From Pseudolactococcus chungangensis CAU 28 = DSM 22330 (lineage in GTDB: Bacteria; Bacillota; Bacilli; Lactobacillales; Streptococcaceae): DNA of 64,000 bases. This document shows, in pieces, positions 8,923 to 17,340 of the stretch. Below the pieces are notes generated by a model that was given only the letters and a program-made list of their open reading frames with translations, was not told the origin of the DNA and did not search any database. The stretch lies in NCBI RefSeq assembly GCF_002441885.1, contig NZ_JXJT01000003.1, positions 62,001-126,000 on the forward strand, read 5' to 3'. Each line of letters begins with the position of its first letter. Position 1 is the first letter of the stretch. The translations under genes and the position numbers were made by a program.

Positions 8923-9045
8923 ATGACAAGCCAAAAAATATTAACTAACTTTGCAGCTCTTGGAGGTTTTACAGAAGATCCACTAGGCGCTTTTGCAGGA
9001 GCCATTACAGGATTCATAAAAGGATATGCAGAAGGACCTAAATAA
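8923..9045 (+). CDS. 40-residue peptide, bacteriocin-like candidate
   Basis: A perfect SD (AGGAGA) lies 6 nt before the ATG. The peptide has a short polar start (MTSQKILTNF), an ALGG motif at residues 12-15, then an amphipathic Gly/Ala-rich stretch (LGAFAGAITGFIKGYAEG) with GxxxG-like spacing. It could be a class II bacteriocin with an atypical double-glycine leader cut after residue 15, a leaderless bacteriocin, or another membrane-active peptide. Its stop overlaps the start of the next gene (TAATG), so the pair is translationally coupled. I recognise no named family, and no transport or maturation genes are nearby. Confidence 0.65.
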   Translation: MTSQKILTNFAALGGFTEDPLGAFAGAITGFIKGYAEGPK

Positions 9046-9197
9046 TGAACTATAATTACCTTTTTATGATTGTCCTTTTCTTGTTTATGACACTTATCAC
9101 CTATATGTTTTCTATTAATATCAATCTTTTTATTATATTAATATTAACAGTCCCGTTAGCACTGTTAGTTAAATATGTCTTTAGGCGTCTAAAATAA
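9045..9197 (+). CDS. 50-residue two-helix membrane protein, possible immunity partner
   Basis: Coupled to the preceding peptide gene by a TAATG overlap. It has two hydrophobic segments (LFMIVLFLFMTLITYMF and LFIILILTVPLALLV) and a basic tail (KYVFRRLK), the layout of small bacteriocin immunity proteins. Function is inferred from size, topology and position only. Confidence 0.6.
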   Translation: MNYNYLFMIVLFLFMTLITYMFSININLFIILILTVPLALLVKYVFRRLK

Positions 9198-9304
9198 GGT
9201 AGAGAAATTTTGTAGCCATGTCAAACTTCTTTCATAATTATTAATGCTAATACCTCCGCTCTATGAAAAAATAGAAACCTTGTTTTTCGACACTTATTAT
9301 ATTA

Positions 9305-9451
9305 GTCACAGTTTGAAAATTATTAAAATAAAAATATTTTTACTTCTGATTCTTACGGTAGTAAAGTTTCTAAACTATTTCATTTTAGTAATGTAGAAAG
9401 TGTTTATCCTTGATAATATTGACATAAAAAAATTTCGTCACAGTTTGAAAA
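9305..9451 (+). repeat. Pair of 15-bp direct repeats after the peptide operon
   Basis: The same 15-mer, GTCACAGTTTGAAAA, occurs at 9305-9319 and 9437-9451. The second copy is the left arm of the terminator; the first has no partner arm. I see no ORF with a ribosome binding site in 9198-9480, which is AT-rich. Confidence 0.55.
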
Positions 9452-9480
9452 ATCAATTTAGTCAAACTGTGTTTTCTTTC
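9439..9480 (+). terminator. Terminator after the small-peptide operon
   Basis: A perfect 10-bp stem (CACAGTTTGA / TCAAACTGTG, 13-nt loop) followed by TTTTCTTT. Confidence 0.75.
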
Positions 9481-9533
9481 TATCTGATCAAATAAAGAAC
9501 AAATAGCATTTCTATTTTTTAATCTATCAGACG

Positions 9534-9547
9534 CGAAAACGCTTACA
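9534..9547 (+). promoter_or_regulatory. cre site (CcpA) upstream of ldh
   Basis: CGAAAACGCTTACA matches 13 of 14 positions of the cre consensus TGWAARCGYTWNCW. It lies 32 bp upstream of the -35, about -74 from the predicted start, a position associated with CcpA activation rather than repression. Confidence 0.75.
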
Positions 9548-9579
9548 GAAATTTTCTTGAAAAAAGTTTAACATAATAC

Positions 9580-9608
9580 CTGACAAAGCCATTCTAAAAT
9601 GTTATAAT
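9580..9608 (+). promoter_or_regulatory. ldh promoter
   Basis: CTGACA (9580-9585), 17-nt spacer, TATAAT (9603-9608) preceded by TGT (extended -10). A strong promoter giving a leader of about 48 nt. Confidence 0.85.
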
Positions 9609-9620
9609 TTAACTGTTTGA

Positions 9621-10640
<1,020 letters not shown>

Positions 10641-10660
10641 TTAAATTTGTAAAACCCAAT

Positions 10661-10706
10661 AAAAATTCCTAGTCTTTCAGTTTTGAAAGACTAGGAATTT
10701 TTATTT
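10661..10706. terminator. Bidirectional terminator of ldh
   Basis: An 18-bp perfect stem (arms 10661-10678 and 10685-10702; core ATTCCTAGTCTTTC) with a 6-nt loop and A/T runs on both sides. Confidence 0.95.
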
Positions 10707-10790
10707 TATTTATTTAAGTTTTTCTAGATATCGAGTTGCAATTACTTGTGCTAGACTATTACTGCTTTCTTATAAATCAGCGACAATTTC

Positions 10791-10819
10791 AAAAAAGCAG
10801 ATGAATTCAGATTTCATCT
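10791..10819 (-). terminator. Terminator of the relic gene
   Basis: On the minus strand AGATGAA-ATCTGAA-TTCATCT is followed by GCTTTTTT. It lies 10 nt after the stop of the relic and still looks functional. Confidence 0.6.
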
Positions 10820-10829
10820 ATCCTTTTTC

Positions 10830-10945
10830 CTAACGATTAGCACTGCGTGACATGCGAACAAAGGTATGTCGGCGACCACGAATGGCGATAGAAGCATTGT
10901 AAATTGTCGTTGGTACAGGCATGCCTGCCAGGCACGTGTTAATTT
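10830..10945 (-). pseudogene. 3' relic of an unidentified gene
   Basis: The minus strand encodes about 30 protein-like residues (MPVPTTIYNASIAIRGRR then HTFVRMSRSANR) ending in TAG, followed by a terminator. In-frame stops lie just upstream and there is no SD. It sits where a gene driven by the leftward promoter at 10979-11007 should be, and looks like the remaining end of a deleted GntR target. I cannot name the parent family. Confidence 0.4.
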
Positions 10946-10976
10946 AATGTCAGCACTAATTCGTTCTGTATAATTA

Positions 10977-11108
10977 AAAGTATATAGTTTTGTTAATTAT
11001 TTGTCAAGAGTATTTTAATATTTGTTTCATTAATTTTAAATAAAAGCAAAATAACTTATATTTTAGGGTTTTAAAACATATAAACACTAATTTAAAACTA
11101 TATACTTT
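10977..11108. promoter_or_regulatory. Pair of 15-bp operators in inverted orientation (probable GntR sites)
   Basis: AAAGTATATAGTTTT (10977-10991) recurs as its exact reverse complement at 11094-11108. The left copy overlaps the -10 of a leftward promoter and the right copy overlaps the -35 of the gntR promoter, so one regulator could close both. Confidence 0.75.
10979..11007 (-). promoter_or_regulatory. Strong leftward promoter without an intact gene
   Basis: On the minus strand TTGACA (11002-11007), 17-nt spacer, TATACT (10979-10984). It points into 10972-10703, which holds only a gene relic and a terminator. Confidence 0.7.
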
Positions 11109-11132
11109 ATTCTTAAATAAAAATGGTATAAT
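11104..11132 (+). promoter_or_regulatory. gntR-family gene promoter
   Basis: Extended -10 TGG-TATAAT (11127-11132) with a poor -35 (ACTTTA) that lies inside the right operator copy. Confidence 0.65.
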
Positions 11133-11164
11133 ATATCTATATAGAATAGATTCAAGGAGCAGTC

Positions 11165-11884
11165 ATGAGAACCAACACCAAGTATATTGATATATATACG
11201 CAAATTAAATACGATATTGAGTCCGGTAAATATCCAATCAATGAGAAATTGCCCCAAGGACGCATCCTCGCAGACCAGTTTAATGTCAGTGAACTAACGA
11301 TTACAAAAGCCATCAACTTATTAGTTCAAGAAGGCTATATCGTACGACGTAGAGGTTCAGGTAGTTTTGTCAAAAACTTTAGAAATTCTACCATTACTAA
11401 ATTTTCACCTTTAACTGGTAGCACTGCTTTACATGAAGGAGAAGTCACCTCTACAATTATTGGTTTTTCAACTGAGGCACCTAACCAGTACATCGCTGAT
11501 AAATTAAGTATTGACAAAGAAAGTTTAGTTTACAAAATCATTCGACTTCGGACCATTAAAAATGTCCCTTCCATCATCGAATATACCTGGATGCCGCTTG
11601 AGATTATACCTGGCCTGACAACCAAAGAGTTAGAAACATCAATTTATAGTTATATCCATAAAACACTCAATCTAACGATTAAAAGTGCACATATTAAAGT
11701 TGCTGGTGTTCGACCCAGTATTCTTGAAAAAGCCTATCTAAAATTAAAAGATACGGATTTTCTGATGCAAACAGAACAAATTGGTTACCTAGATGACGGC
11801 CGAATCTTCGAATTTTCAATCGCTAGCCATATTCCAAGTGAATTTGCTTTTGAAACTGTTTTAATCGCTAATGAACACGACTAA
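11165..11884 (+). CDS. GntR-family transcriptional regulator (HutC/UTRA type)
   Basis: 239 residues. An N-terminal winged helix (IYTQIKYDIESGKYPINEKL ... LTITKAINLLVQEGYIVRRR) is followed by a UTRA effector domain of about 160 residues. Such proteins usually repress sugar or amino-sugar genes and release DNA on binding a sugar phosphate. SD AAGGAG is 5 nt before the ATG. The gene is alone and ends at a terminator; the facing promoter carries the same operator but no intact gene, so the target was probably lost or lies elsewhere. Confidence 0.9.
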   Translation: MRTNTKYIDIYTQIKYDIESGKYPINEKLPQGRILADQFNVSELTITKAINLLVQEGYIVRRRGSGSFVKNFRNSTITKFSPLTGSTALHEGEVTSTIIGFSTEAPNQYIADKLSIDKESLVYKIIRLRTIKNVPSIIEYTWMPLEIIPGLTTKELETSIYSYIHKTLNLTIKSAHIKVAGVRPSILEKAYLKLKDTDFLMQTEQIGYLDDGRIFEFSIASHIPSEFAFETVLIANEHD

Positions 11885-11887
11885 TCA

Positions 11888-11931
11888 AAAAACTCCCTCA
11901 CTTCAGCTTTGGCTCGTGTGAGGGAGTTTTT
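11888..11931. terminator. Convergent terminator between the gntR-family gene and nadA
   Basis: A 14-bp perfect stem (AAAAACTCCCTCAC / GTGAGGGAGTTTTT) with a 16-nt loop and A/T tracts on both sides; it serves both genes. Confidence 0.92.
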
Positions 11932-11937
11932 ATCTAT

Positions 11938-13050
11938 TTATTTTGCCAACATCCGCTCAAGTGCCTTGAGACTAGATATTTGTGTGGCTTCATCTACTGT
12001 TATTTGCTGAATCGTTGAGCCCTGTTCTATCTCTTCTAGTGTCCATAAAAGATGTGCTAGGCGAATGCGATTCATGGTGATGCATGAAAAGGCAGAGGCA
12101 TTAATGGACCTGATGTCATGATTAGGGAAGCTTTGAATCAAGCGATTCACTAAATTGTTGTCCGTGCCAATCGCCCACTTTGTGCCTTCGGGACTAGCTG
12201 CGACTTCATCAATAATTTTTTTAGTTGAGCCGTAACTATCTGATGCTTGCACGACTTCAATCGGACATTCAGGGTGAACAATGACCTTCAAGTTGGAAAT
12301 TTGACTGCGTAAGGTTTTAATTTGTTCAACGGTATATTGTTGATGCACACAACAGCGGCCTTGCCAGAGAATCACTTTAAGATTTTGAAGGTCACCCTCT
12401 GCTTCTAATCTATTTTGTTTAGGATGCCAGACAGCCATTTGCTCAAGTGGAATTCCTAATTGATAAGCAGTATTACGCCCTAAATGCTGGTCGGGTAAAA
12501 AGAGGACACGTTGATGTTTGTCAAAAACACGTTTCAAAATAGTCTCAGCATTACTAGATGTCACGATGACACCATCATGGTTACCAACGAATGCTTTAAC
12601 CGCTGCTGTTGAGTTGATATAAGTAACGGGTATGACTGGTTCAGCATAGGTTGTTTCTAAGAATTGCCAAGCTTGTTCCAACTGCTCTAAATTAGCCATA
12701 TCCGCCATTGAACAGCCTGCTAAAGCATCTGGTAAGTAGACCTTCTGATCAGCTGTTGTGAGCATATCAGCTGTCTCAGCCATAAAATGAACACCACAGA
12801 AAATAATGTGTTTAGCCGACTCATTAGCTGCTGCTTCTTTTGCTAATTGTAAGGAATCCCCAACATAATCTGCAAAGGGAATAATTTCATTTTTTTGGTA
12901 ATGATGTGCCAAAATCAATAAATCATCACCAAATTGTCTTTTTTTCTCATAGATTTTACGAATCATTTCACCGTCTGACAGGTGTAAATAACGTTCAGGA
13001 ATGATATGTTTCTTATCAAATATTGGGTTAGTTGTCTCACTAGCTGCCAT
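11938..13050 (-). CDS. nadA: Quinolinate synthase A
   Basis: 370 residues, the long Bacillus-type NadA. It condenses iminoaspartate with dihydroxyacetone phosphate to quinolinate using an oxygen-sensitive 4Fe-4S cluster. Visible features are LILAHHYQKNEI and the three probable cluster cysteines in LAGCSMAD, VHPECPIEV and AFSCITMNRI. It is last of the nadB-nadC-nadA operon, 49 nt after nadC, and shares a terminator with the convergent regulator gene. Confidence 0.96.
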   Translation of the reverse strand: MAASETTNPIFDKKHIIPERYLHLSDGEMIRKIYEKKRQFGDDLLILAHHYQKNEIIPFADYVGDSLQLAKEAAANESAKHIIFCGVHFMAETADMLTTADQKVYLPDALAGCSMADMANLEQLEQAWQFLETTYAEPVIPVTYINSTAAVKAFVGNHDGVIVTSSNAETILKRVFDKHQRVLFLPDQHLGRNTAYQLGIPLEQMAVWHPKQNRLEAEGDLQNLKVILWQGRCCVHQQYTVEQIKTLRSQISNLKVIVHPECPIEVVQASDSYGSTKKIIDEVAASPEGTKWAIGTDNNLVNRLIQSFPNHDIRSINASAFSCITMNRIRLAHLLWTLEEIEQGSTIQQITVDEATQISSLKALERMLAK

Positions 13051-13099
13051 GATTTCTCCTCATCTTATCTCGTCTAAGGTCAGTTATACTCACTTTTTG

Positions 13100-13966
13100 T
13101 CACCCAACATAAGGCAAATTTGTTTCGCCTTTTTCACCATTTTGGCTATTAAAACTAATATCAAAAGCGATAACTGAATGGGTTAATGCACCTAGCGAGA
13201 GATAATCAGCGCCTGTATGTGCGTAGTCTGCTAAATTATCGAGTGTAATGCCTCCAGAAATTTCAGTCAAAATCGTCTCAGGCACTAGCTTTGTCCAAGC
13301 AGCCACTTGTTCTGGTGTTCGATTGTCAAACATGATAATGTCAGCTTTGGCATCAATTGCTTCAAGTAATTGCGCCTCAGTTTCGATTTCGACTTCAATT
13401 TTAACCATTTGACCAATCTGCTGACGAACTTTTTCAACTGCTTTTGAAATACTCCCCGCATAAGCAATATGATTATCTTTTAGCATGACACCATCATAAA
13501 GACCACTCCGATGATTAAAGCCACCACCGATTTTTACGGCTAGTTTGTCAAAATAGCGCAAACCTGGGGCTGTTTTTCGGGTATCACAAATTTTAATCGT
13601 TGCATCATTTAATGTTTGAATCGCTGTATGGGTAAAAGTCGCAATACCACTCATGCGCTGTAAGAGATTCAAAATCACACGCTCTCCGGCTAACAGTGTT
13701 CTGATGTTACCCGTTGATCGCCCAATAATTTCACCTTTTTTAATGCTGTCACCATCAGCCACAGCAGGTATAAACGTCGCATCCTGACTGAGTAAATCAT
13801 AAACTTGCTGTGCCACTTCGATTCCAGCAATGATGCCGTCTGCTTTGGCAATAAAGATGCCACTTGCTTGTTCGTGCGCATCAAATATTAAATCCGACGA
13901 TAAATCGCCAGTGCCGATATCTTCAATCAAGAAAGCATTAAGTTGTTCTTTTGCTTGTAAATTCAT
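13100..13966 (-). CDS. nadC: Nicotinate-nucleotide pyrophosphorylase (carboxylating)
   Basis: 288 residues. It converts quinolinate and PRPP to nicotinate mononucleotide, CO2 and PPi. Visible motifs are FLIEDIGTGDLSSDLI, the active-site RKTAPGLRYFDKLAVKIGGG, HNHR-like NHRSGLYDGVMLKDNH, and EVEIETEAQ. The ATG at 13966 (MNLQAKEQLNAF) was preferred over an upstream in-frame codon at 14005 because it lies 7 nt after the nadB stop with GAGGAAT upstream. Confidence 0.96.
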   Translation of the reverse strand: MNLQAKEQLNAFLIEDIGTGDLSSDLIFDAHEQASGIFIAKADGIIAGIEVAQQVYDLLSQDATFIPAVADGDSIKKGEIIGRSTGNIRTLLAGERVILNLLQRMSGIATFTHTAIQTLNDATIKICDTRKTAPGLRYFDKLAVKIGGGFNHRSGLYDGVMLKDNHIAYAGSISKAVEKVRQQIGQMVKIEVEIETEAQLLEAIDAKADIIMFDNRTPEQVAAWTKLVPETILTEISGGITLDNLADYAHTGADYLSLGALTHSVIAFDISFNSQNGEKGETNLPYVG

Positions 13967-13973
13967 GCGACAG

Positions 13974-15467
13974 TTATTCCTCCGGTAATAGATAATGTGC
14001 ACCAAGACTTTTAGTCCGAGCTAGCGTTGCATTGGCAATCGTTTCTGCGACAAGACATAGGTTAGCTGTCTCAATTTGGTGACGATTTGTGCAAGTCTGG
14101 TCTATGGTATGATAGTCAAAGGTTGACAGCCAGTCTTGAAACTGACGTATGCTTTTTGGTTTTCGAATAATGCCAAGTGCATCTGATGTTCGTTTGACTA
14201 AATCAGCCCGATTTGGTAGGTGCATCTGAGTTGATGATTGTGAGACCTGCTGCATTTGCTCATTTGGAGAGCTATTCTCTTTGTCTAACAAAATGGCATC
14301 TGCCACACTTCTAGCAAAACTAAGCCCTTCTAGTAAAGAATTACTCGCCAAACGATTAGCACCATGGACGCCTGTAAAAGCGACTTCTCCTACTGCATAT
14401 AAGTTGCCAAGCTTTGTGTGACCTGAAGCGTCTGTTTTGACACCACCCATCAGGAAATGCATGCCTGGTTTAATAGGAATGCGCTGACTAATTTCAAAAT
14501 CAATATTATTCTGCTTCAAATAGCTTGCAATGGATGGGAATTGTTGAGAAAAATTCGTGACACGAGAGATATCCAAATAAATATGGTGTCCCGCTTGTAT
14601 CTGTTCATTAACAACTCGACTGACAACATCTCGTGGTGCTAGGTCGAGTTTACTAGAGCGACCAACCATAATCGGACAATCGTTTTCATCAACTAAAATT
14701 GCACCGGCACCTCTGACAGCCTCTGAAATCAGAATCGAATGTACTTTTTCGCCACCATCTAAAAGACTAGGATGAAATTGTAAAAATTCCATATCAGACA
14801 AGTCACATCCCGCACGTAAAGCCATGGCGATACCGTCTCCAGTAATCGTCTTATCGTTACTCGTATCCTGAAACAAATGCCCAATGCCACCACTTGCTAA
14901 GACAACATCATCTGCAAGTATCGTTTGCCTTTGATTATCCGCATCAAGATAGCTTACACCACGAACTTTGCCTTCTTCTACCACAAAATCTAATGCAAAA
15001 GTGTTAGGCATCCATTTTACTGCTGACAATTGTCCATGAACAAAACACGTCAACTGATGACCTGTTTGATCCCCACCCGCATGTAAAATTCGTTTATGCG
15101 AATGTGCACCCTCAAGCCCCATATCTAATTGCCCATCGAGCGTTTGATCAAAAACCATCCCTAAATCAATCAGATCTTGAATGACTCGAGGACCTTCATG
15201 CACCATTTTCTCAACTGCTTTTTTCTGATTATGGAAAACACCGGCAGACAGTGTGTCCGCGACATGAGATGCTTCATTATCCAACTCCTGCCCCTTTTTG
15301 AGACTCTTAGCTGGCATGACAGCCGCAACACCTCCCTGAGCCAACATCGAATTACTTTCTTCTTGCTTTCCCTTACAGATTATCGTGACATCCGCTTGCC
15401 CCTCCAGATATAAGGCGACTGTTGCACCTGCAATCCCCGAGCCAATAATCACAACTTTTTTCATCAT
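13974..15467 (-). CDS. nadB: L-aspartate oxidase
   Basis: 497 residues. FAD-dependent oxidation of L-aspartate to iminoaspartate, the first step of NAD synthesis. It has the FAD fingerprint VVIIGSGIAGATVALYLEG, SMLAQGGVAAV, LASGGIGHLFQDTSN, and the succinate-dehydrogenase-like HPSLL and GVHGANRLASNSLLEGL. The start is ATGATG (15467 or 15464) with a weak AAAGAAG. First gene of the operon, behind a promoter with an inverted repeat. Confidence 0.95.
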   Translation of the reverse strand: MMKKVVIIGSGIAGATVALYLEGQADVTIICKGKQEESNSMLAQGGVAAVMPAKSLKKGQELDNEASHVADTLSAGVFHNQKKAVEKMVHEGPRVIQDLIDLGMVFDQTLDGQLDMGLEGAHSHKRILHAGGDQTGHQLTCFVHGQLSAVKWMPNTFALDFVVEEGKVRGVSYLDADNQRQTILADDVVLASGGIGHLFQDTSNDKTITGDGIAMALRAGCDLSDMEFLQFHPSLLDGGEKVHSILISEAVRGAGAILVDENDCPIMVGRSSKLDLAPRDVVSRVVNEQIQAGHHIYLDISRVTNFSQQFPSIASYLKQNNIDFEISQRIPIKPGMHFLMGGVKTDASGHTKLGNLYAVGEVAFTGVHGANRLASNSLLEGLSFARSVADAILLDKENSSPNEQMQQVSQSSTQMHLPNRADLVKRTSDALGIIRKPKSIRQFQDWLSTFDYHTIDQTCTNRHQIETANLCLVAETIANATLARTKSLGAHYLLPEE

Positions 15468-15489
15468 TTCTTCTTTCAATTATAAAATA

Positions 15490-15540
15490 ATCATATACGA
15501 TTAACTTTAAGTTTGTAAATTAACAAACTAACAAACTAAC
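15490..15540 (-). promoter_or_regulatory. nadBCA promoter with candidate operator
   Basis: On the minus strand TTTACA (15514-15519), 18-nt spacer, TATGAT (15490-15495). The -35 sits in AGTTTGT-n6-ACAAACT (plus-strand arms near 15510 and 15523), followed by a further ACAAACTA copy. This resembles a repressor site for niacin-responsive control, but I cannot assign the regulator. Confidence 0.5.
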
Positions 15541-15606
15541 AATATTGCTACTATTCTACCACAAAATTCGTGTGATGAAGTATAAAACAATAAAAAAGAG
15601 CAAAAA

Positions 15607-15630
15607 AAAAGAGCGAATGTTCGCTCTTTT
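15607..15630 (-). terminator. Terminator of ftsX
   Basis: AAAAGAGCGAA-TG-TTCGCTCTTTT, followed on the minus strand by a long T run. Confidence 0.88.
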
Positions 15631-15642
15631 AAAGTTTGTCGT

Positions 15643-16578
15643 TTAAATTTTAAGAAATCGTCTCATTGAGATAATTGAACCTAGTGAACCAATCGCCACA
15701 CCGACAACGATCATTAAAATAATCAACTGCGGTACAAATGTACTAGGATTTAAAAGGTATAAGCCCTGTTGCGATAATGGTTTTTGTAAGCCGACATAAC
15801 CAATGCGGTAAACAACACTAATTAATACACTAGGTAGAATAGCACCAAGTAAGCCAACCCAAGCTCCTTCAAGGAAGAATGGCCAACGGATATAACCATT
15901 CTTAGCACCAACCAAACGCATGATTTGAATTTCTCGTTGACGAGACAAAATCGTAATTCGAATCGTATTAGAAATCAGAAAGACTGCGACAAACAAAAGT
16001 AGAATTGCTGCGCCAGCTCCCCAAGTTCTGATAACTTTTGATAGGCCAAAGATTTTCTTGGTATTGGTACCACCGTAGTCCGCACGGTCAACGCCATCAA
16101 TTTTACTGATGTTTTTAGCAACTTCTGTTACATTTTCAGGTTTATCCGCTTCAACGATGTAAACATCATAAAGAGGATTACTGTCGCCTTTAAACATTTT
16201 CCAAGTATTACCGAGTGATTTTGTGAGTTTTTCTAACTCATTTTCTTTGCTTGAATAAGTCACCTTGGTCACGTGCGGTACTTTTTCAATCGCTTTTTCT
16301 ATCTTATGATAGTCTGGATTAGCAACCATTTTTGATTTATCATTGGGGTCTGCAATTTCTTTTTCACCATCATGAACATTTAGTTTCAAAAAAGTTGAAA
16401 TCCGAACATTATTTTCTAAATCAGATGCTAGTTTCGTTGTATTGAGGATAACGGCTAGGAACACGCCGACTAATACAAGGGTGATGGTAACAGATGAAAC
16501 AGCAGCAACTGTCATCCAACCATTTCTGCGGAGATTTTTAATAGACTGCCACAGGTGCTTAAAAAATGTTCTAATCAT
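15643..16578 (-). CDS. ftsX: Cell division protein FtsX
   Basis: 311 residues. An N-terminal helix (MTVAAVSSVTITLVLVGVFLA) precedes a large extracellular domain (about 50-180) and three C-terminal helices with QREIQIMRLVGAKNGYIRWPF. It forms the FtsEX complex, which activates peptidoglycan hydrolases (PcsB/CwlO-type) at the septum. I chose the ATG at 16578 (MIRTFFKHLWQS, as in streptococcal FtsX); an in-frame ATG at 16587 with a GGAG only 3 nt upstream is an alternative. Both overlap the end of ftsE. Confidence 0.95.
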   Translation of the reverse strand: MIRTFFKHLWQSIKNLRRNGWMTVAAVSSVTITLVLVGVFLAVILNTTKLASDLENNVRISTFLKLNVHDGEKEIADPNDKSKMVANPDYHKIEKAIEKVPHVTKVTYSSKENELEKLTKSLGNTWKMFKGDSNPLYDVYIVEADKPENVTEVAKNISKIDGVDRADYGGTNTKKIFGLSKVIRTWGAGAAILLLFVAVFLISNTIRITILSRQREIQIMRLVGAKNGYIRWPFFLEGAWVGLLGAILPSVLISVVYRIGYVGLQKPLSQQGLYLLNPSTFVPQLIILMIVVGVAIGSLGSIISMRRFLKI

Positions 16579-17266
16579 CGTAGCCATATTCTCCTTCTAT
16601 TTGATCTCGGACAATTCGACCATTCTCAATCGCAATAACACGATGACGCAAGGTGTTAACGATTTGTGAATTGTGGGTCGCCATTAAAATTGTTGTCCCT
16701 TGGATATTAATTTTTTCCAGAAGATTCATAATTTCCCATGAATTTTCTGGGTCTAAATTACCTGTCGGTTCATCGGCGATTAGTACTTTGGGTGCATTAG
16801 CAATTGAGCGCGCAATCGCCACACGTTGCTGCTCACCACCTGATAATTCATTCGGGAATGAGCGAACTTTGTGTTTAAGACCAACAAGGTCTAGTACTTC
16901 CATGACACGTTTCTTGATTTCTCGTGGGCGTTTACCAATAACTTCCATGGCATAAGCAATATTTTCATAGACTGTTTTATTTTGTAGTAATTTATAGTCC
17001 TGGAAAACGACACCGATAGATCGACGCAGCATTGGCACATCGCGCTTTTTAATTTTTTCAAGATTGTAGCCAGCGACGACACCCTGACCTTTATCCAACT
17101 TCACTTCACGATATAATAACCTGATGAATGTTGATTTACCAGCGCCTGAAGGTCCTACGACGTAAGCAAATTCTCCGGCCTCAATATCAACTGAAATATT
17201 TCGTAAGGCGGTCGTTCCGTTATTATATTTTTTGGTTGCATTACTTAATTTGATAATACTACTCAT
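16571..17266 (-). CDS. ftsE: Cell division ATPase FtsE
   Basis: 231 residues with Walker A GPSGAGKST, Q-loop FQDYKLL, signature [14 protein letters not shown], Walker B VLIADEPTGNLD and switch His ATHNS. Partner of FtsX; overlaps its start. A probable promoter (extended -10 TGT-TATAAT, 17305-17310) lies in the 74-nt gap after prfB, so the pair can be expressed apart from prfB. Confidence 0.96.
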   Translation of the reverse strand: MSSIIKLSNATKKYNNGTTALRNISVDIEAGEFAYVVGPSGAGKSTFIRLLYREVKLDKGQGVVAGYNLEKIKKRDVPMLRRSIGVVFQDYKLLQNKTVYENIAYAMEVIGKRPREIKKRVMEVLDLVGLKHKVRSFPNELSGGEQQRVAIARSIANAPKVLIADEPTGNLDPENSWEIMNLLEKINIQGTTILMATHNSQIVNTLRHRVIAIENGRIVRDQIEGEYGYDD

Positions 17267-17340
17267 ATTTTTAGTTTCTTTCTGTTTTTTGTCAACATAT
17301 ACATATTATAACAAATTACTATCTCTAAAATATTACAGCC

